Below are positions 11,366 through 23,245 of a stretch of DNA of 64,000 bases, piece after piece. The notes under the pieces were generated by a model that worked only from the letters and a program-made list of their open reading frames with translations, ran no database searches and was not told the origin of the DNA. The stretch is taken from the NCBI RefSeq assembly GCF_033568475.1, contig NC_133123.1, positions 129,490,930 through 129,554,929 on the forward strand. Direction: 5' to 3'. Each line of letters begins with the position of its first letter. The first letter of the stretch is position 1. Source of the stretch: Henckelia pumila (taxonomy: Eukaryota > Streptophyta > Magnoliopsida > Lamiales > Gesneriaceae). Made by a program: the position numbers and the translations under genes.

Positions 11366-12540
11366 TGAAATTCTCACTGATGATTGTAAGTATATTCAAG
11401 TAAGAAAGTATATGTATGATCAATATTGTTGTGTATATATAGCTACTATTGAAAAAAACTAGATTGGCGTATATACGTTATAATTAACACAAGCTAGCTT
11501 TAATTTGATTCAACGTGTTTAGAATCCAGAAGCCGGCTACATCTATGGCATCTATTTTGGACTATATATATTATTAAATAAAATTTGCATGTTTCTGTTG
11601 AGTATAATTACTCCAACGTCAATTAATTAAAACTGCTAATTAGTCAAACTCGAACTCCAATCAGAGCCAAACCAGGGGTTATTTTATCCAATTCTTTCTC
11701 TATAACACGGTCAAATGTTAGTTTTTCATTATCAACATATATGTCGTTTTCATAAAAATGTGAGAGACTCATGTGATCTAATCATATTGGAAGAGGGAGA
11801 GAAATATTCCTAGTGTAGCGTAAAGCGTAAATTAACCCATCAAACCAGTTGTTATTCTTAGTTTTTTTGGATTAATTACGTACACTACGTACGCTATGAA
11901 ATCTCGATATTCCTAAAAACTCTCGGGACTATTAATTTTTTGTATTTTCAAATCTTGAGCATATATATTGCTTATAGGGTTTCGTGTACAACTTTGTATG
12001 CATGCGACCAATGGCTCAGGCCTTAATGGGGTGGACAATTTATTTTTTCCCAAGAAGTGGAAATGTGCTCACTCAATTAAGGAAACACTTTTCGAAATAA
12101 CTACTATTTTTTAATCAGTTTTAAATGTATAAACAAATTAAAATAACCAATCGACATAAAAATTAAATTATTTAATGCTGAAATTTCCAAATTTATTTGC
12201 CTATCTAATAAATCTCATGAAACTGGGACGAAACATAGCTGGGTTTTTTTTTTGTATTAATTGTATCTTTATTATCAAATCCGAAATTCAAAATATTATC
12301 AGGATAAAGACTAGACGGTTTCTCAATTGGTTTAGCAAACTGGTAATTGAATCCATAAACAATTTATTTCACAAGGATGAATTTCAACAATTTTTACGTT
12401 CTCTAAAAATATTGGGTCTGATCTAACCCGAGCTCATGGCTTAAGGAAGATTCAAACTGATCACTACCCTTAACGGCCTCGAGGGGACTTATCTCGTAAA
12501 AGTTCAAACCTCGTATTGGTGTTAAGAAAATCCAAGTTGA
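11366..12540. other. Intergenic region upstream of the O-methyltransferase gene
   Basis: Holds the presumed promoter. TATA-like runs (GTATATATAGCTAC) lie at about 11433, some 60 bp before the ATG. The remainder to 12540 is AT-rich DNA in which I see no gene and no clear element ends. Confidence 0.4.
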
Positions 12541-12903
12541 AAGGAATATGACTTACCTTGCAAGACAAATTACTTGATGATTTTTTCCTAGGTAGTTTGA
12601 AAAAAATTGATTTTATAAGTTTTACCTTTCTAGATTGAATTATTTTCTAGATTCATTATTTTCTAGATTTATAAGTATCCTTGATTAATAAGATCTGATC
12701 GGTTATTCTCTTATCGAGATATGATATCTTTTATTTAAAAATATTTTATTCCTATTGTGACGTCTGGGGCTGACAAGAGGGTGGGGAGTGATCGTCGTTG
12801 TCAAGAAGTTGCACGGACAATAAGCAGCTCTTGGCAGGGGCGAAGGGAGACATGAATGAACCGATCTTATACCGGAATGAGAGAGATTCTGAGATTATGT
12901 ATG

Positions 12904-13341
12904 TGATGAGTTATTATCCAATTTGACTTTCTCCCGGGCCCAAGCTCAGTGACTCAATCCATATGGGTCTCATATTATTTAGTTATTTATTTGGCCACTT
13001 TATCAAGGTCCATAAATTCCTAAAAGCCCATAAGAGGCTCAAGCCCATGAAAATCTCCGACTATCTATAAATAATTCAAGTTCTCTCATTCTTAAAGTAC
13101 GCATTCTATAGTCACATGCTCTAGTTCTCTAAAACTTTTATTGGGCAAATACTAACTTGAGCTATTTATAGATATTCGAATAGTTTCACGGGCTTGAGCC
13201 TCTTATGGGCTTTTGTAGAATTCAGGGTCTGCTTGAATTAAATATATATAATATATAAATAAGTTTGGGCCTTAAAAATATTTGGAGTGGACTTTTATGA
13301 TTGGGCTCAGGCCCAGTTGAATTTTTAGGTGTAACCCATCA
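12904..13341. mobile_element. TIR MITE with internal hairpin, inside TRIM LTR 1
   Basis: This segment is present in LTR 1 but absent from LTR 2. It is flanked by TATGTATG (12896-12903 and 13343-13350) and has short inverted ends TGATGAGTTA / TAACCCATCA. Inside, a 65-75-bp inverted repeat faces itself: CCCATAAGAGGCTCAAGCCC near 13028 against GGGCTTGAGCCTCTTATGGG near 13191. The loop is about 90 bases. The 8-9-bp duplication would fit hAT or Mutator. Confidence 0.65.
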
Positions 13342-13914
13342 GTATGTATGAGACTACACGGTTGAGGAGGGCATAAAAGATTTGATAAGTACTACTCATA
13401 TCAAGAAGGTGCATATTTTTTTAGGAACTCATCATTTAAGAACTCCAATGTTAAGTGTGTTTGACTTGAGGAAATTATAGGATAGGTGAACTCTGTGAAA
13501 TTTCTCACGGTGCATGTGAGTGATGATATAAGCACATTGGAAAGACTCGTCTTGATACCATGGGAGCAGTCGTCGAATCTGGGGCGTTACAGTTGTTATC
13601 AGAGTCGACCTCTCCAAGTTCGGTGTGATTTGGGGACGAACCACGCAGAAGCTGGTGGGCATGCGAGGCTCGGGGCAGACAAGAGGGCGGAGAGTGACCG
13701 TCGGTGCCAAGAGATTGCACGGACAATGAACGGCTCCTATCAGGCTTCTAGGCAAAGGGAGACATGAATGAACCAATCTTGTACCGGAATGAGAGGGATT
13801 TTGAGACTGTGTAGGTATGGGACTACACGGTTGAGGAGGGCTTAAAAGATTTGATAGGTACTACTCATATCAAGAAGGTGCACGTTTTCTTTTCGGGAGC
13901 TCATCATGTAAGAA

Positions 13915-14303
13915 TAGGGCTGAGAAAAAATACCGATATACCAAAATTTTCGGTATCAATATCGGTATAGGATTTGCGAAATTTTGGTATTTCGGTATAC
14001 TGAAAAAAATATAAAAAAAAGTCGGTATACACGGTATCGGTATGATACCATGTATACCAACATTTTTTTTAAAAATAGTTTAAAAAAAATTTAAAATTTC
14101 GGTATACACGGTATCATACTGATACCATACCAAATTTCGGTATACCAAAATTATTCGGTAAGAACAGTATGGATTTATGTCATACCAAAATTTTGGTATA
14201 CCGAAACTTTTGGTATCGATATCGAAAATTTCGGTACTAAAATTTTCGGTACGGTATGCGGTATTAGTTGAATACCGCGGTATACCGTACCGAACCACCC
14301 CTA
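13915..14303. mobile_element. hAT-type MITE inside TRIM LTR 2
   Basis: A 389-bp insert is bounded by TAGGGCTGAG and ...CCACCCCTA, with a perfect 8-bp target duplication TGTAAGAA (13907-13914 and 14304-14311), the hAT signature. The interior consists of repeated GGTATACC / TTTCGGTAT motifs in both orientations, giving a strongly self-complementary element with no coding sequence. Confidence 0.85.
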
Positions 14304-14644
14304 TGTAAGAACTCCGATGTTAAACGTGCTTTTTGGGGCAATTTTAGGATGGGCGACCCCTGTAAAGTTCGAATCTCGGGCGTTACACCTATTAAACTCT
14401 TGTTTTCATCTTTTTTGGGAATCTAATCAAGGAATCTTCCCTAGGGTTACAAGGCTCTATAAATACATGATATGGGAAGATGGTTGTGACGGACACATAA
14501 ATAAAGAGAAGACAGAAAATCGAAAAGAGCTTAACGTAGAAGAAGATTGAAGATTTTCTGAAGAAGTTTTTACAGTCGATCGTTGTTGTATTTCTGTGTT
14601 GCTATGGCGTGTTTAGAAATCTGAAGACAACACTTGCAAAATTT

Positions 14645-16116
14645 GTTGGAACGGTTATAGTTTTGGTGTTGACAAATGATATAGACAAAAATAATCAAGC
14701 GACTGAACTTGTCAATGACTGAACAAACTACTCAACTAGATGAGTCAACTACAACTAGCTAACTAGTCCACAAGCTAAACTAGATGAAAGGATGACTGCA
14801 CTAGTCAAGCTATTCAGTCGAGTAGAGCGAGACTGAACAAATTGAAAAAGATTGATTGAAGCTCAACTGAAATTTATGAAAGCATCCCGTACAATGGATC
14901 AAAACACAGATGGCACAAGAACAGAGTATGGATTTTAGGAGCTAAAAGAAAAAGCAAAAATTGTATATTTGTTATTTTGAAGATCATGGTCGTTGCATTC
15001 CAAAGCTATTAATAACAGAAGAAAGATCGGTTGAGATAGACACGAGATACAACAACAGAAGCTGTTTGGGATCGATTCGGACTGCTCTTTAGAACTATAT
15101 AGAGCAGTTCAAGATGAAAATATTCGAATGTTAGCTCAGTTGTTGTTAGCAACCAAACTCTTATCTTTCTTGTGTGTAGATGTTAATTGGTCAACAAATA
15201 TATGTGCGGAAAATAGGCCAACTAACAGATTTAACTAATATATATAATGGCTGAACTGGTATGTAAATAACAAAGATATGTTTATGGATTTTCGGAAACT
15301 TAACTGCTCCTACGTCACCATTTCTTCCACGAGAGAAGGATTCACTAGAAGACTTTGGTTTATATAACGTCTTGTATACAATTTACTCCAATCGTAGGAC
15401 TTATCCTTTACCTAGATCGAAACTCCTAGCACTCAACCAAGTTAAGACACCGCGTCCTAACTACGAAATACAATAGTGAATGAATCATTAGATTCAGATA
15501 GTAGATCAACTTCTTATAGACAGTTATGCAGTTGAGAGTTGATTCTTGGCTCTTGATGATCCTTAGAGATCTGATATACCAATGTGAGTGGGTGAAATGA
15601 GCATATAAAATGATCCTTTGGAATGCTCAAAAGATATTAGCAGGTTGATCTGTGTATATCTTATTGTTCTTGTATCTCTCGTATATCTTGTGTATGTTAT
15701 GTATATCTTCTCTTTCGTATCTTCATTTATTTATATAAGCATACGTCTTTTCAACGTTTGACTTTGACATTAAAGCATGTCTTCTATTGCTTCTAGATCT
15801 TCAGTAAGTCTTTATGAGAGCTTTAAATAAAGTTGCACATATTTTCATAGAAGTTTCTGAATCTTGCAACGGCTCTTATATTTGAAATAACTTTGTAGAT
15901 GTTTGAGCAGTTGGGTAATATCTACTTATCGAGAAGTTGGTCTTGTGCACTAGTATGTCCTATTGATTATTTTCTCGAGTAGTCTTGATTCTTGAACTGG
16001 TTTATTCAACTGGTCTTGAGCTTCATTTTTGACTGGACTGCTTAAACTTAAACTCCTTCGTCTTGACTTCTTGAATATATCTGTGTGTTTTGTCAAACAC
16101 CAAAACTTATTCCAAC
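14645..16116. mobile_element. 1.47-kb element with LTR-like inverted ends
   Basis: The left end reads GTTGGAACGGTTATAGTTTT then GGTGTTGACAAA. The right end, on the minus strand, reads GTTGGAATAAGTTTTGGTGT then TTGACAAA. The direct repeat AATTT flanks these ends (14640-14644 and 16117-16121). TGTTGGAA...TTCCAACA is also how many Ty1-copia (SIRE-like) LTRs begin and end, and both halves look like LTR sequence running inwards. It may be two related LTR pieces head to head or one TIR-bearing element. No protein coding is seen. Confidence 0.45.
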
Positions 16117-16121
16117 AATTT

Positions 16122-17776
16122 ATATCTTTTTGGTTTTTTTTACTAAACTTAGTTGTTCTTCTTTATTTTACAGATATATTTTTTTGAAAACCAAATGATT
16201 CTTTCAAACTTTCTTCAAGCAATTTCCCCTTTATGTGATATAATATATTCAACTATTTTTCTTGAAATCCTTCTTTTATTCCTTGTTTTCAAAGTATTTA
16301 TTACGTCATTGGGAAAAGTCAGTATGAATGACTCTTTGTATTCTCAAAATAGATCTATAAATAGATAGAAATGCATAGATTTGATCATATCAGCAAGTAC
16401 TTGGCAAAGTGATCATGGAATCAATTATCAAGGAATACGAAATAATTGTTGATCAAAAAGTGATGTATCTCGAGGCCAAAGTGGAAATATTAAAAATTCA
16501 TAGAGTTACTTCTTATACACTAGTTGGAGCAGAAAGATTGGCTAGAATAGAAGCAAAATTCAAACAAAGGCTTTGTACGTCCAGTTCTGAAGACATCTTC
16601 ATATCTGAAATTTTAGAGAAATTCGAGAAGACGGCGCGCCCGCGCAGCTCCTACGTGCGCCCGCGCGTTCCGGGGATTTTTGAAGAATGATTTAGCGTGA
16701 AAGAGGCGCGCCCGCGCATGTTACTGAGTGCCCGCACCGTCGCCTGTTCAGAATATAAGTGTCCGAGTTTTTATGGAAACTTTTGGGATTTTCTTGAGCT
16801 GATCTTGGACGATATTTAGGGCATATAAAAAGAGTTTTTCTGAGTGGTAAGTGTATCTCATTAGCCGACGCATAACACAATATTTTTTAGAGCACAACCT
16901 TGTGAGATTTTGGTGATCGTGACTTGAAGAATACTTGGAACAAAGACGAAGGCTTTTCAACCGGACACGGAAGAAAGACTACGGATTTTTTATTTTTTCT
17001 TTATTTATTTCTTTGACTATTGAATTATGTTTGACATCTTAAACATGATTTGGTTGTGTTTAAATTTTACTATGAACTAAAATTTTCTAGTCTAGAGGTT
17101 GACGTAGCTTGGTTGAGACGTGTTTATAAATAGTAGATTTTATTGGATTGAATTTTTCTATATTAATTGTGTTTCTAGATTTGAAAGTCTTTTCAATTTA
17201 CTGGCCATAAATTGATTAGTTATATTTATTTAGAATCCGGCACTCGGGAGAGGGGATTTTGAATAGGATCGATAGAAACTACACTGTTAAATGTTTATAT
17301 AGCTCGGGAGAGTATATAACTTTAATAGAACCTTGAAGGAACATCATTTTACACATATCACTGCAGTTAAATTTTAATAGGGATATTGAATTTGAACCAT
17401 ATTTATACACTCTATTTGTTGTTCGGGAGAGGGAAACAGAATAATTTAAGTGTTCTTGGTTATTACTTGAAAGAAATTCATGAAAATATGTTGATTAGGA
17501 ATGAATATTGTCGAGAGCAGGTGAAATCAAAACCTCTAGACCATTTCTCTCTGCTTGATAATCTCTTAAGGATTGTGTATGTGTGTGCTTTACAAACTTT
17601 ATTATTTATTTAATTTGTCTGCATATCTTTAAAGTTTAATTTTCTAAATAAAATTAGGACTATTTTAATTACAAGTATTGAATATTTTCATATTACTCCT
17701 CGTTGGATTGACACTTTACTCATTTTATATTAAAACTTGACAACCGTGCGCTTGCGAGCGTAAATTTCGCAACAGC
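16122..17776 (-). mobile_element. LTR-like noncoding retroelement remnant (reverse of the 2.3-kb copy)
   Basis: Read on the minus strand from 17776 it begins TGTTGCGAAATTTACGCTCG, an LTR-style start. It runs leftwards through CTCTCCCGA motifs (about 17405, 17308 and 17249) to a GC-rich segment with GGCGCGCCCGCGC repeats (16632-16720). A GCATATAAAAAG TATA-like box lies at about 16820 on the plus strand. It resembles the remnant at 2278-3690 in the opposite orientation. Its 17776 end abuts the pararetrovirus fossil. The left limit is uncertain, and 16122-16400 shows nothing I recognise. Confidence 0.45.
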
Positions 17777-19097
17777 ATTTTTGAAAAAAATAGCTGAATA
17801 GCTACATTTTCTTCAACTTCCGAATTCCTTCTGTATTTAGTGAATAACATAATGTATTCATCTACTAAACAGATATCGTCAAATTCGAGACTATACAGAG
17901 CTTGAGTATATCTTTTTTCTTATCTGTATCTTGATTATTGAAGTAGTCCACTCTTATAAATTGTGCTTTAAATAGGGTAGTCATTCTTCCTTCAATATCA
18001 CTTATGGATTCTCCTACTAAAACTGAATCCTTAGTCTCAGGCATTGTCATTTCTCACGCTATCTTAACCGATCCCATGAGACTCATTTCTAGCAGTTTAA
18101 TGAATCCTTCTTTATTGAGATCTAAAGTTTCTGCTGCGATTCTCATAGCTGACGTCCAATCGTCTATAAGATCTTCTCTGTTTTTGAAATCCATAAATCG
18201 AGGTTTAACATAACCTCATAAGGATGTATTGGATCTAAAACAGTTTTTCATAAGGAGTTTGGTGGAGTTGGATTCTACTCCTTCTCGACCTAGTTCCTGC
18301 TGGATGATAATTTTCTCCAACCTGAAATTCACTATGTGGTTCTTCTGTTTTAACCACATATCTTGGAGGATTTCTTGTAGGTTGTTCACCTTCAGGAGAA
18401 TTCATCTTTAAATCTACTACTTTAATATTTGCAAATGAATCTACAAGTTCTTGTAGATCCTCAAGACCTAATCTTTCTAAAGTAGTCATCAGATAGTATT
18501 TTTCTCTGATACTGCTTTTATAAGATTGATCATCATTTCTTCATCAGTCAAAAGTTTTTGTACCATTTTGGTTTTACTTTTCTGATGTAACAAAGGTTCA
18601 GTACCAAACGAGAGTGATAACCTTCCTCCTGTATTACCTTTTCTAGAACCAGAGATTTGTTCTAGAGTTTGGATTTTTGTTTGAAGATCCTTTAGAGTTG
18701 CCAGAATTTCTTCTTGCCTCTTAAGAATTTCTTCAATATGTCGAAGTATTTCATGCAGCTGATTGATGTAATATTGTACCGTCTTTTGGATTTCTCTAAG
18801 ATCTCCGGAGAGTTTAGAAAAATCTGGGGTAATCTCTAGAAATTGAGAGTTAGAAATCATATTTCTTAATCCCTTCAGAGCCTACAAAAATCAGAGTCTT
18901 ATTAATTAAGACATGTTGTAAAGAATCTATTTTAAATAGATTCACTTGTTTATAGGATTTCATATAATTGAAATCTCATCGGTTCAAACTTTCGTTTGAA
19001 ATCATTTTTTGTTGAAAATCTCCTTCTCAACAACGAAAAGTATGATTTAAATAATAATATTATGCTTGAATAATTAACTTAAAGCTCTGATACCATT
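17777..19097 (-). mobile_element. Endogenous pararetrovirus fossil (Caulimoviridae-like)
   Basis: Minus-strand remnant of a plant pararetrovirus. It begins with a primer site for initiator tRNA-Met (minus strand ATGGTATCAGAGC, about 19084-19096), as in caulimovirids. There follow a leader, then a small reading frame (18860-18489) rich in heptad-like leucine and isoleucine (coiled coil), then a second frame starting at the end of the first (18489) with a stop/start overlap, as in compact viral genomes. Further left the sequence resembles the start of a caulimovirid polyprotein as I remember it (LLEMSLMGSVKIA, DDICLVDEYI). It is broken and truncated at the left by an LTR-like element. The reverse transcriptase part is absent. 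The genus cannot be fixed. Confidence 0.55.
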
Positions 19098-19352
19098 TTT
19101 ACGGATAATTATTCGTACAATAATGAAGCACAAAATCTTCAGATTTTATCATAAAACCTTTAGATTTTAAGCATAAATTAGCATAAATCCAGTACAAGAA
19201 TTAAACGTTTAATTATCCAAGTTTGGTGGTCGGAGTTTTTGCAAAAAATCTTTGAGTAGAGAGTTAGAACAAAGCAAAGTTTAAATTTGAGAATTTATCA
19301 CCATTTTACCCTTAAAAAAATAAAAGAATATTTGAAAGAATATGGGTAAAGG

Positions 19353-19523
19353 CCATTTTATATGGACTAAATCCTGGGTGTTTGAACCCAGCCCATAAAT
19401 ACCGATCAACCCTAGAGTAGAGTAAAGATCCAATCTTTATACCTTCTTCCACGTAGCTAACTCCACCACCCAACTATCCTATCCTCTCCTGTGGCTGTAT
19501 TCCAAATCCTCAACAAACCAGTC
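19353..19523 (+). promoter_or_regulatory. NAC-alpha promoter and leader: site II and telo-box motifs
   Basis: About 110-135 bp before the ATG are AGCCCATAAA (about 19390, complement of a TGGGCT site II element) and CAACCCTAG (about 19407, a near telo-box AACCCTA). Site II plus telo-box is the usual arrangement of plant genes for ribosomal and translation proteins; the same pair precedes RPL9 in this window. The transcription start is not visible. 19098-19352 holds nothing recognised. Confidence 0.5.
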
Positions 19524-20843
<1,320 letters not shown>

Positions 20844-21525
20844 AAATTCAGCCATGATTATTGTGTTTTGATACGAAGGTTGTATGCATTTTGTGGTGGT
20901 GATTTGGAGTCAATGGTACACTGTTATTTACTATATTAATTGGTTCAGTGGACTATGTCTGGCAACGGAAATCTTTTTTTATTTCCTCATTAGTTGCATC
21001 TAGAAAATGCCTCTATGCATGAAGATGACTAAGGTAGTGTTTGAGTTTGACAATGTTTTTAGAAAGCATTTTTGAGCTTTTTATTCGCAAAATAACACTA
21101 TGTAATGCAACGTTTGAGATTACTTTCAAAAATAGCTTTTGACTCAAATATTTTGTGAAGCAATATCAAACACTACATCTAAGTCAACAAATCGAATCTT
21201 TGAAACTACAAGTTAGACTAAGTTAGTGATTGAGAGAATTTTTAAGAATTATTTTTCAGTTTTTTTTTAATAAAATTTTTCTAAACGTTGCTTAAATGTT
21301 TGTCATTCAGCCAATTAATAGAAATTGATACATGTAATTTCGAGTAGTGGGATCTCAGTCTCGTACAAATATGAAATAATGAAATGTTATCCAGGTGTAA
21401 GATAAAATCTCTCATTAGTATCCTACTTTCAAGCAAGTAAAATATTTGTGCAACGTGTTAATTCATTCATCACTTTAGAAAACAATACGATATATATATT
21501 TAAATGTACACTCACTTCACAACAA
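20844..21525. other. Intergenic region between NAC-alpha and tRNA-Met
   Basis: Contains the NAC-alpha 3' untranslated region at its left. The remainder is AT-rich with no gene seen. Confidence 0.5.
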
Positions 21526-21611
21526 GGGGTGGTGGCGCAGTTGGCTAGCGCGTAGGTCTCATAGCTTACTGAGTTATCCTGAGGTCGAGAGTTCGAGCCT
21601 CTCTCACCCCA
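21526..21611 (+). tRNA. trnM-CAT: Elongator tRNA-Met (anticodon CAT), intron-containing
   Basis: The 86-bp sequence folds as a tRNA. The acceptor GGGGTGG pairs with TCACCCC, with A as discriminator. Box A lies in TGGCGCAGTTGGCTAGCGCG and box B is GAGTTCGAGCCTC. Anticodon CAT is at 21560-21562. About 12 extra bases after the anticodon (GCTTACTGAGTT) form the intron that plant nuclear elongator tRNA-Met genes are known to carry. A T-run follows at about 21613-21621 as the polymerase III terminator. It looks functional. Confidence 0.93.
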
Positions 21612-21672
21612 ATTTTTTTTTATTCCCACGTGCAAAAACAAAAAATAATTCTCTTTTTCTTCCCACACGTAA

Positions 21673-21673
<1 letters not shown>

Positions 21674-21709
<36 letters not shown>

Positions 21710-21718
21710 ACAACATGT
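21674..21718. repeat. Poly-A run (45)
   Basis: 45 consecutive A residues in unit 1 of the tRNA-seeded repeat. The matching runs in units 2 and 3 are shorter, so the tract length is unstable. Confidence 0.9.
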
Positions 21719-21766
21719 CATGTGGAACAAACGAAATCAAATGATATCCATCCGTTATTATACACT

Positions 21767-21844
21767 AGCGCAGTTGGCTAGCGCGTAGATCTCATAGCTT
21801 ACTGAGTTATCCTGAACTCGAGAGTTCGAGCCTCTCTCACCCCA
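21767..21844 (+). pseudogene. tRNA-Met pseudogene (5'-truncated copy)
   Basis: It repeats AGCGCAGTTGGCTAGCGCGT, the CAT anticodon arm with the same intron, box B and CACCCCA. It lacks the 5' acceptor strand and has changes in the anticodon stem (GTAGATCTC) and variable region (CCTGAACTC), so it cannot make a normal tRNA. Box A and box B are mostly present, so weak polymerase III transcription is possible. Confidence 0.85.
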
Positions 21845-22418
21845 TTATTTTTTTTTATTCCCACGTGCAAAAACCAAAAATAATTCTTTTTTTCTTCCCA
21901 CACGTAAAAAACCAAAAAAAAAAAAAAAAAAAGTCAAGTGGAACAAACGAAATCAAATCATATCCATCCATTACTATACACTAACGACCGAGGTATATGC
22001 ATTGCGTGTGCGATGTTTGTATAAAAATACTAAATATATCATGTGTAATAATAAGTGTGCTATCACCCCATTATTATTTTTTATTTCCACGCGCAAAAAC
22101 CAAAAATAATTCTTTTTTTCTTCCCACACGTAAAAAACCAAAAAAAAAAAAAAAAGTCAAGTGGAACAAACGAAATCAAATCATATCCATCCATTACTAT
22201 ACACTAGCGACCGAGGCACATGCATCGCGTGTGCGATGTTTGTATAAAAATACTAAATATATCATGTGTAATAATAAGTGTGCTATGAACTAAATTGATA
22301 TAATGGTTGAAAATATAAAATTGTCGAGAAAAGTGACATAGTTTTGTCATAAATTAGAATTGCAAAAAAAAATCATAACAAAAATAAACACAATGAATGT
22401 TTAATACATGCTCATAAT

Positions 22419-22852
22419 TAGGGGTGCAAATGAACCGAACCTGTTCGTGAGCTTTTCGAGCTCGCTTGTTAAATATTTGATTTGTATTCGAGTTTATGGA
22501 ACTCGAGCCGAATTCGAACATGTTCGAACTTTTTTTCGAGCCGAGCACGAGCCAAAATTACTCTGTTCGATAGTTCGCGAATAGTTCGTGAGCCTTAATA
22601 TTTAATTAATATAATATAATTATATAATAATATATATACATTTCGAGCTTTTCGAACCATAATATCCGAATAGTTCACGAATAGGTTCGAATATTTCGAA
22701 CCGAACTCGAACTTCATTTCGAGCCGAACTCGAGCCAAAATATTTGAAATTATCGAACTTCGAATCGAGCTCGAACTCGAATATACTCTTATCGAGCCGA
22801 ATTCGAACCTTAAAATTTTATCATTATTCGGCTCGATTCGGTTCGTTTGCAC
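22419..22852. mobile_element. TTCGAG-rich hAT-type non-autonomous element
   Basis: The left end is TAGGGGTGCAAATGAACCGA and the right end ...CGGTTCGTTTGCAC, an inverted match. A perfect 8-bp duplication CTCATAAT flanks it (22411-22418 and 22853-22860). The interior is almost wholly GAACTCGAGCC / TTCGAGCTC motifs in both orientations. The outermost bases of the right inverted repeat appear to be missing. I recall it as a very abundant asterid element family. Confidence 0.75.
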
Positions 22853-23245
22853 CTCATAATTCCCAAAAATATTTGCAACATAACCAAGATCTACTGGGGA
22901 AAAATTCGAAGCATGTAATTCATTGAAACGTATTTGAGCTAAGATTGTAATATTTTATTTTAGATTCAAGTAATTTGAGAAGGGAAAAAAACAACGTGGA
23001 TGGGACAGGGGCTATTTTGGGTTATTAGAAAACAGACCAAGACACCATCAATTTTTATATACTACCTAAACTTAATAAATAGTAAAAGATGACTGTCGTC
23101 CTAATAAAAATTATACTTCTAGCTTCCCCAGATACAAAATTCTAAAGGAAGTTAGGAAGATGAAGCTACTAATGTTCGTGCAAATCCCATCAAGTTACAA
23201 TAATCCTAGAGTCATATTACAAAAAAAACGGTTCTCGTCTATGAT

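Larger units (their letters stand above)
12756..14397 (+). mobile_element. TRIM (miniature LTR retroelement) with two inserted MITEs
   Basis: Flanked by a perfect 5-bp target duplication CCTAT (12751-12755 and 14398-14402). LTR 1 (12756-13591) starts TGTGACGTCTGGGG and ends GGGGCGTTACA. LTR 2 (13662-14397) starts TGCGAGGCTCGGGG and ends GGGCGTTACA. They share long blocks such as GGGAGACATGAATGAACC and CTACTCATATCAAGAAGGTG. Between them are only about 70 bp, with a tRNA-iMet-like primer site (TTATCAGAGTC, about 13597) and a purine-rich stretch before LTR 2. Without the inserts each LTR is about 340-390 bp. There is no coding capacity, as is normal for TRIMs. It looks structurally complete apart from the insertions. 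Confidence 0.8.
12541..14643 (+). mobile_element. LTR-like remnant split by a TRIM insertion
   Basis: The segments 12541-12755 and 14403-14643 read as one LTR-like sequence interrupted by the TRIM. The right part contains CTAGGGTTACAAGGCTCTATAAATACATG, shown here only for its TATA-type CTATAAATA and following transcript-like leader, a common arrangement at the U3/R border of plant LTRs. The outer limits are not defined; the right side is in turn cut at 14,644 by another element. It is a noncoding fossil, family uncertain (Ty1-copia suspected). Confidence 0.4.
21526..22286 (+). repeat. tRNA-seeded tandem repeat, three units
   Basis: Three head-to-tail units start at about 21526, 21767 and 22063. 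Each has the tRNA tail CACCCCA, then TTATTCCCACGTGCAAAAAC or a close variant, TTCTTCCCACACGTAA, an A-run (45, about 18, about 17), and GTGGAACAAACGAAATCAAA. Units 2 and 3 share about 220 further bases, including CGTGTGCGATGTTTGTATAA. The tRNA part is whole in unit 1, 5'-truncated in unit 2 and reduced to eight bases in unit 3. Confidence 0.85.

Noticed and set aside
14080-14298. 72-codon Tyr/Asn-rich minus-strand frame
   Set aside because: Arises from the GGTATACC repeats of a hAT MITE.
16409-16690. 93-codon plus-strand frame with helical, charged composition
   Set aside because: Ends in the GGCGCGCCCGCGC repeats of an LTR-like remnant and matches no family I know.
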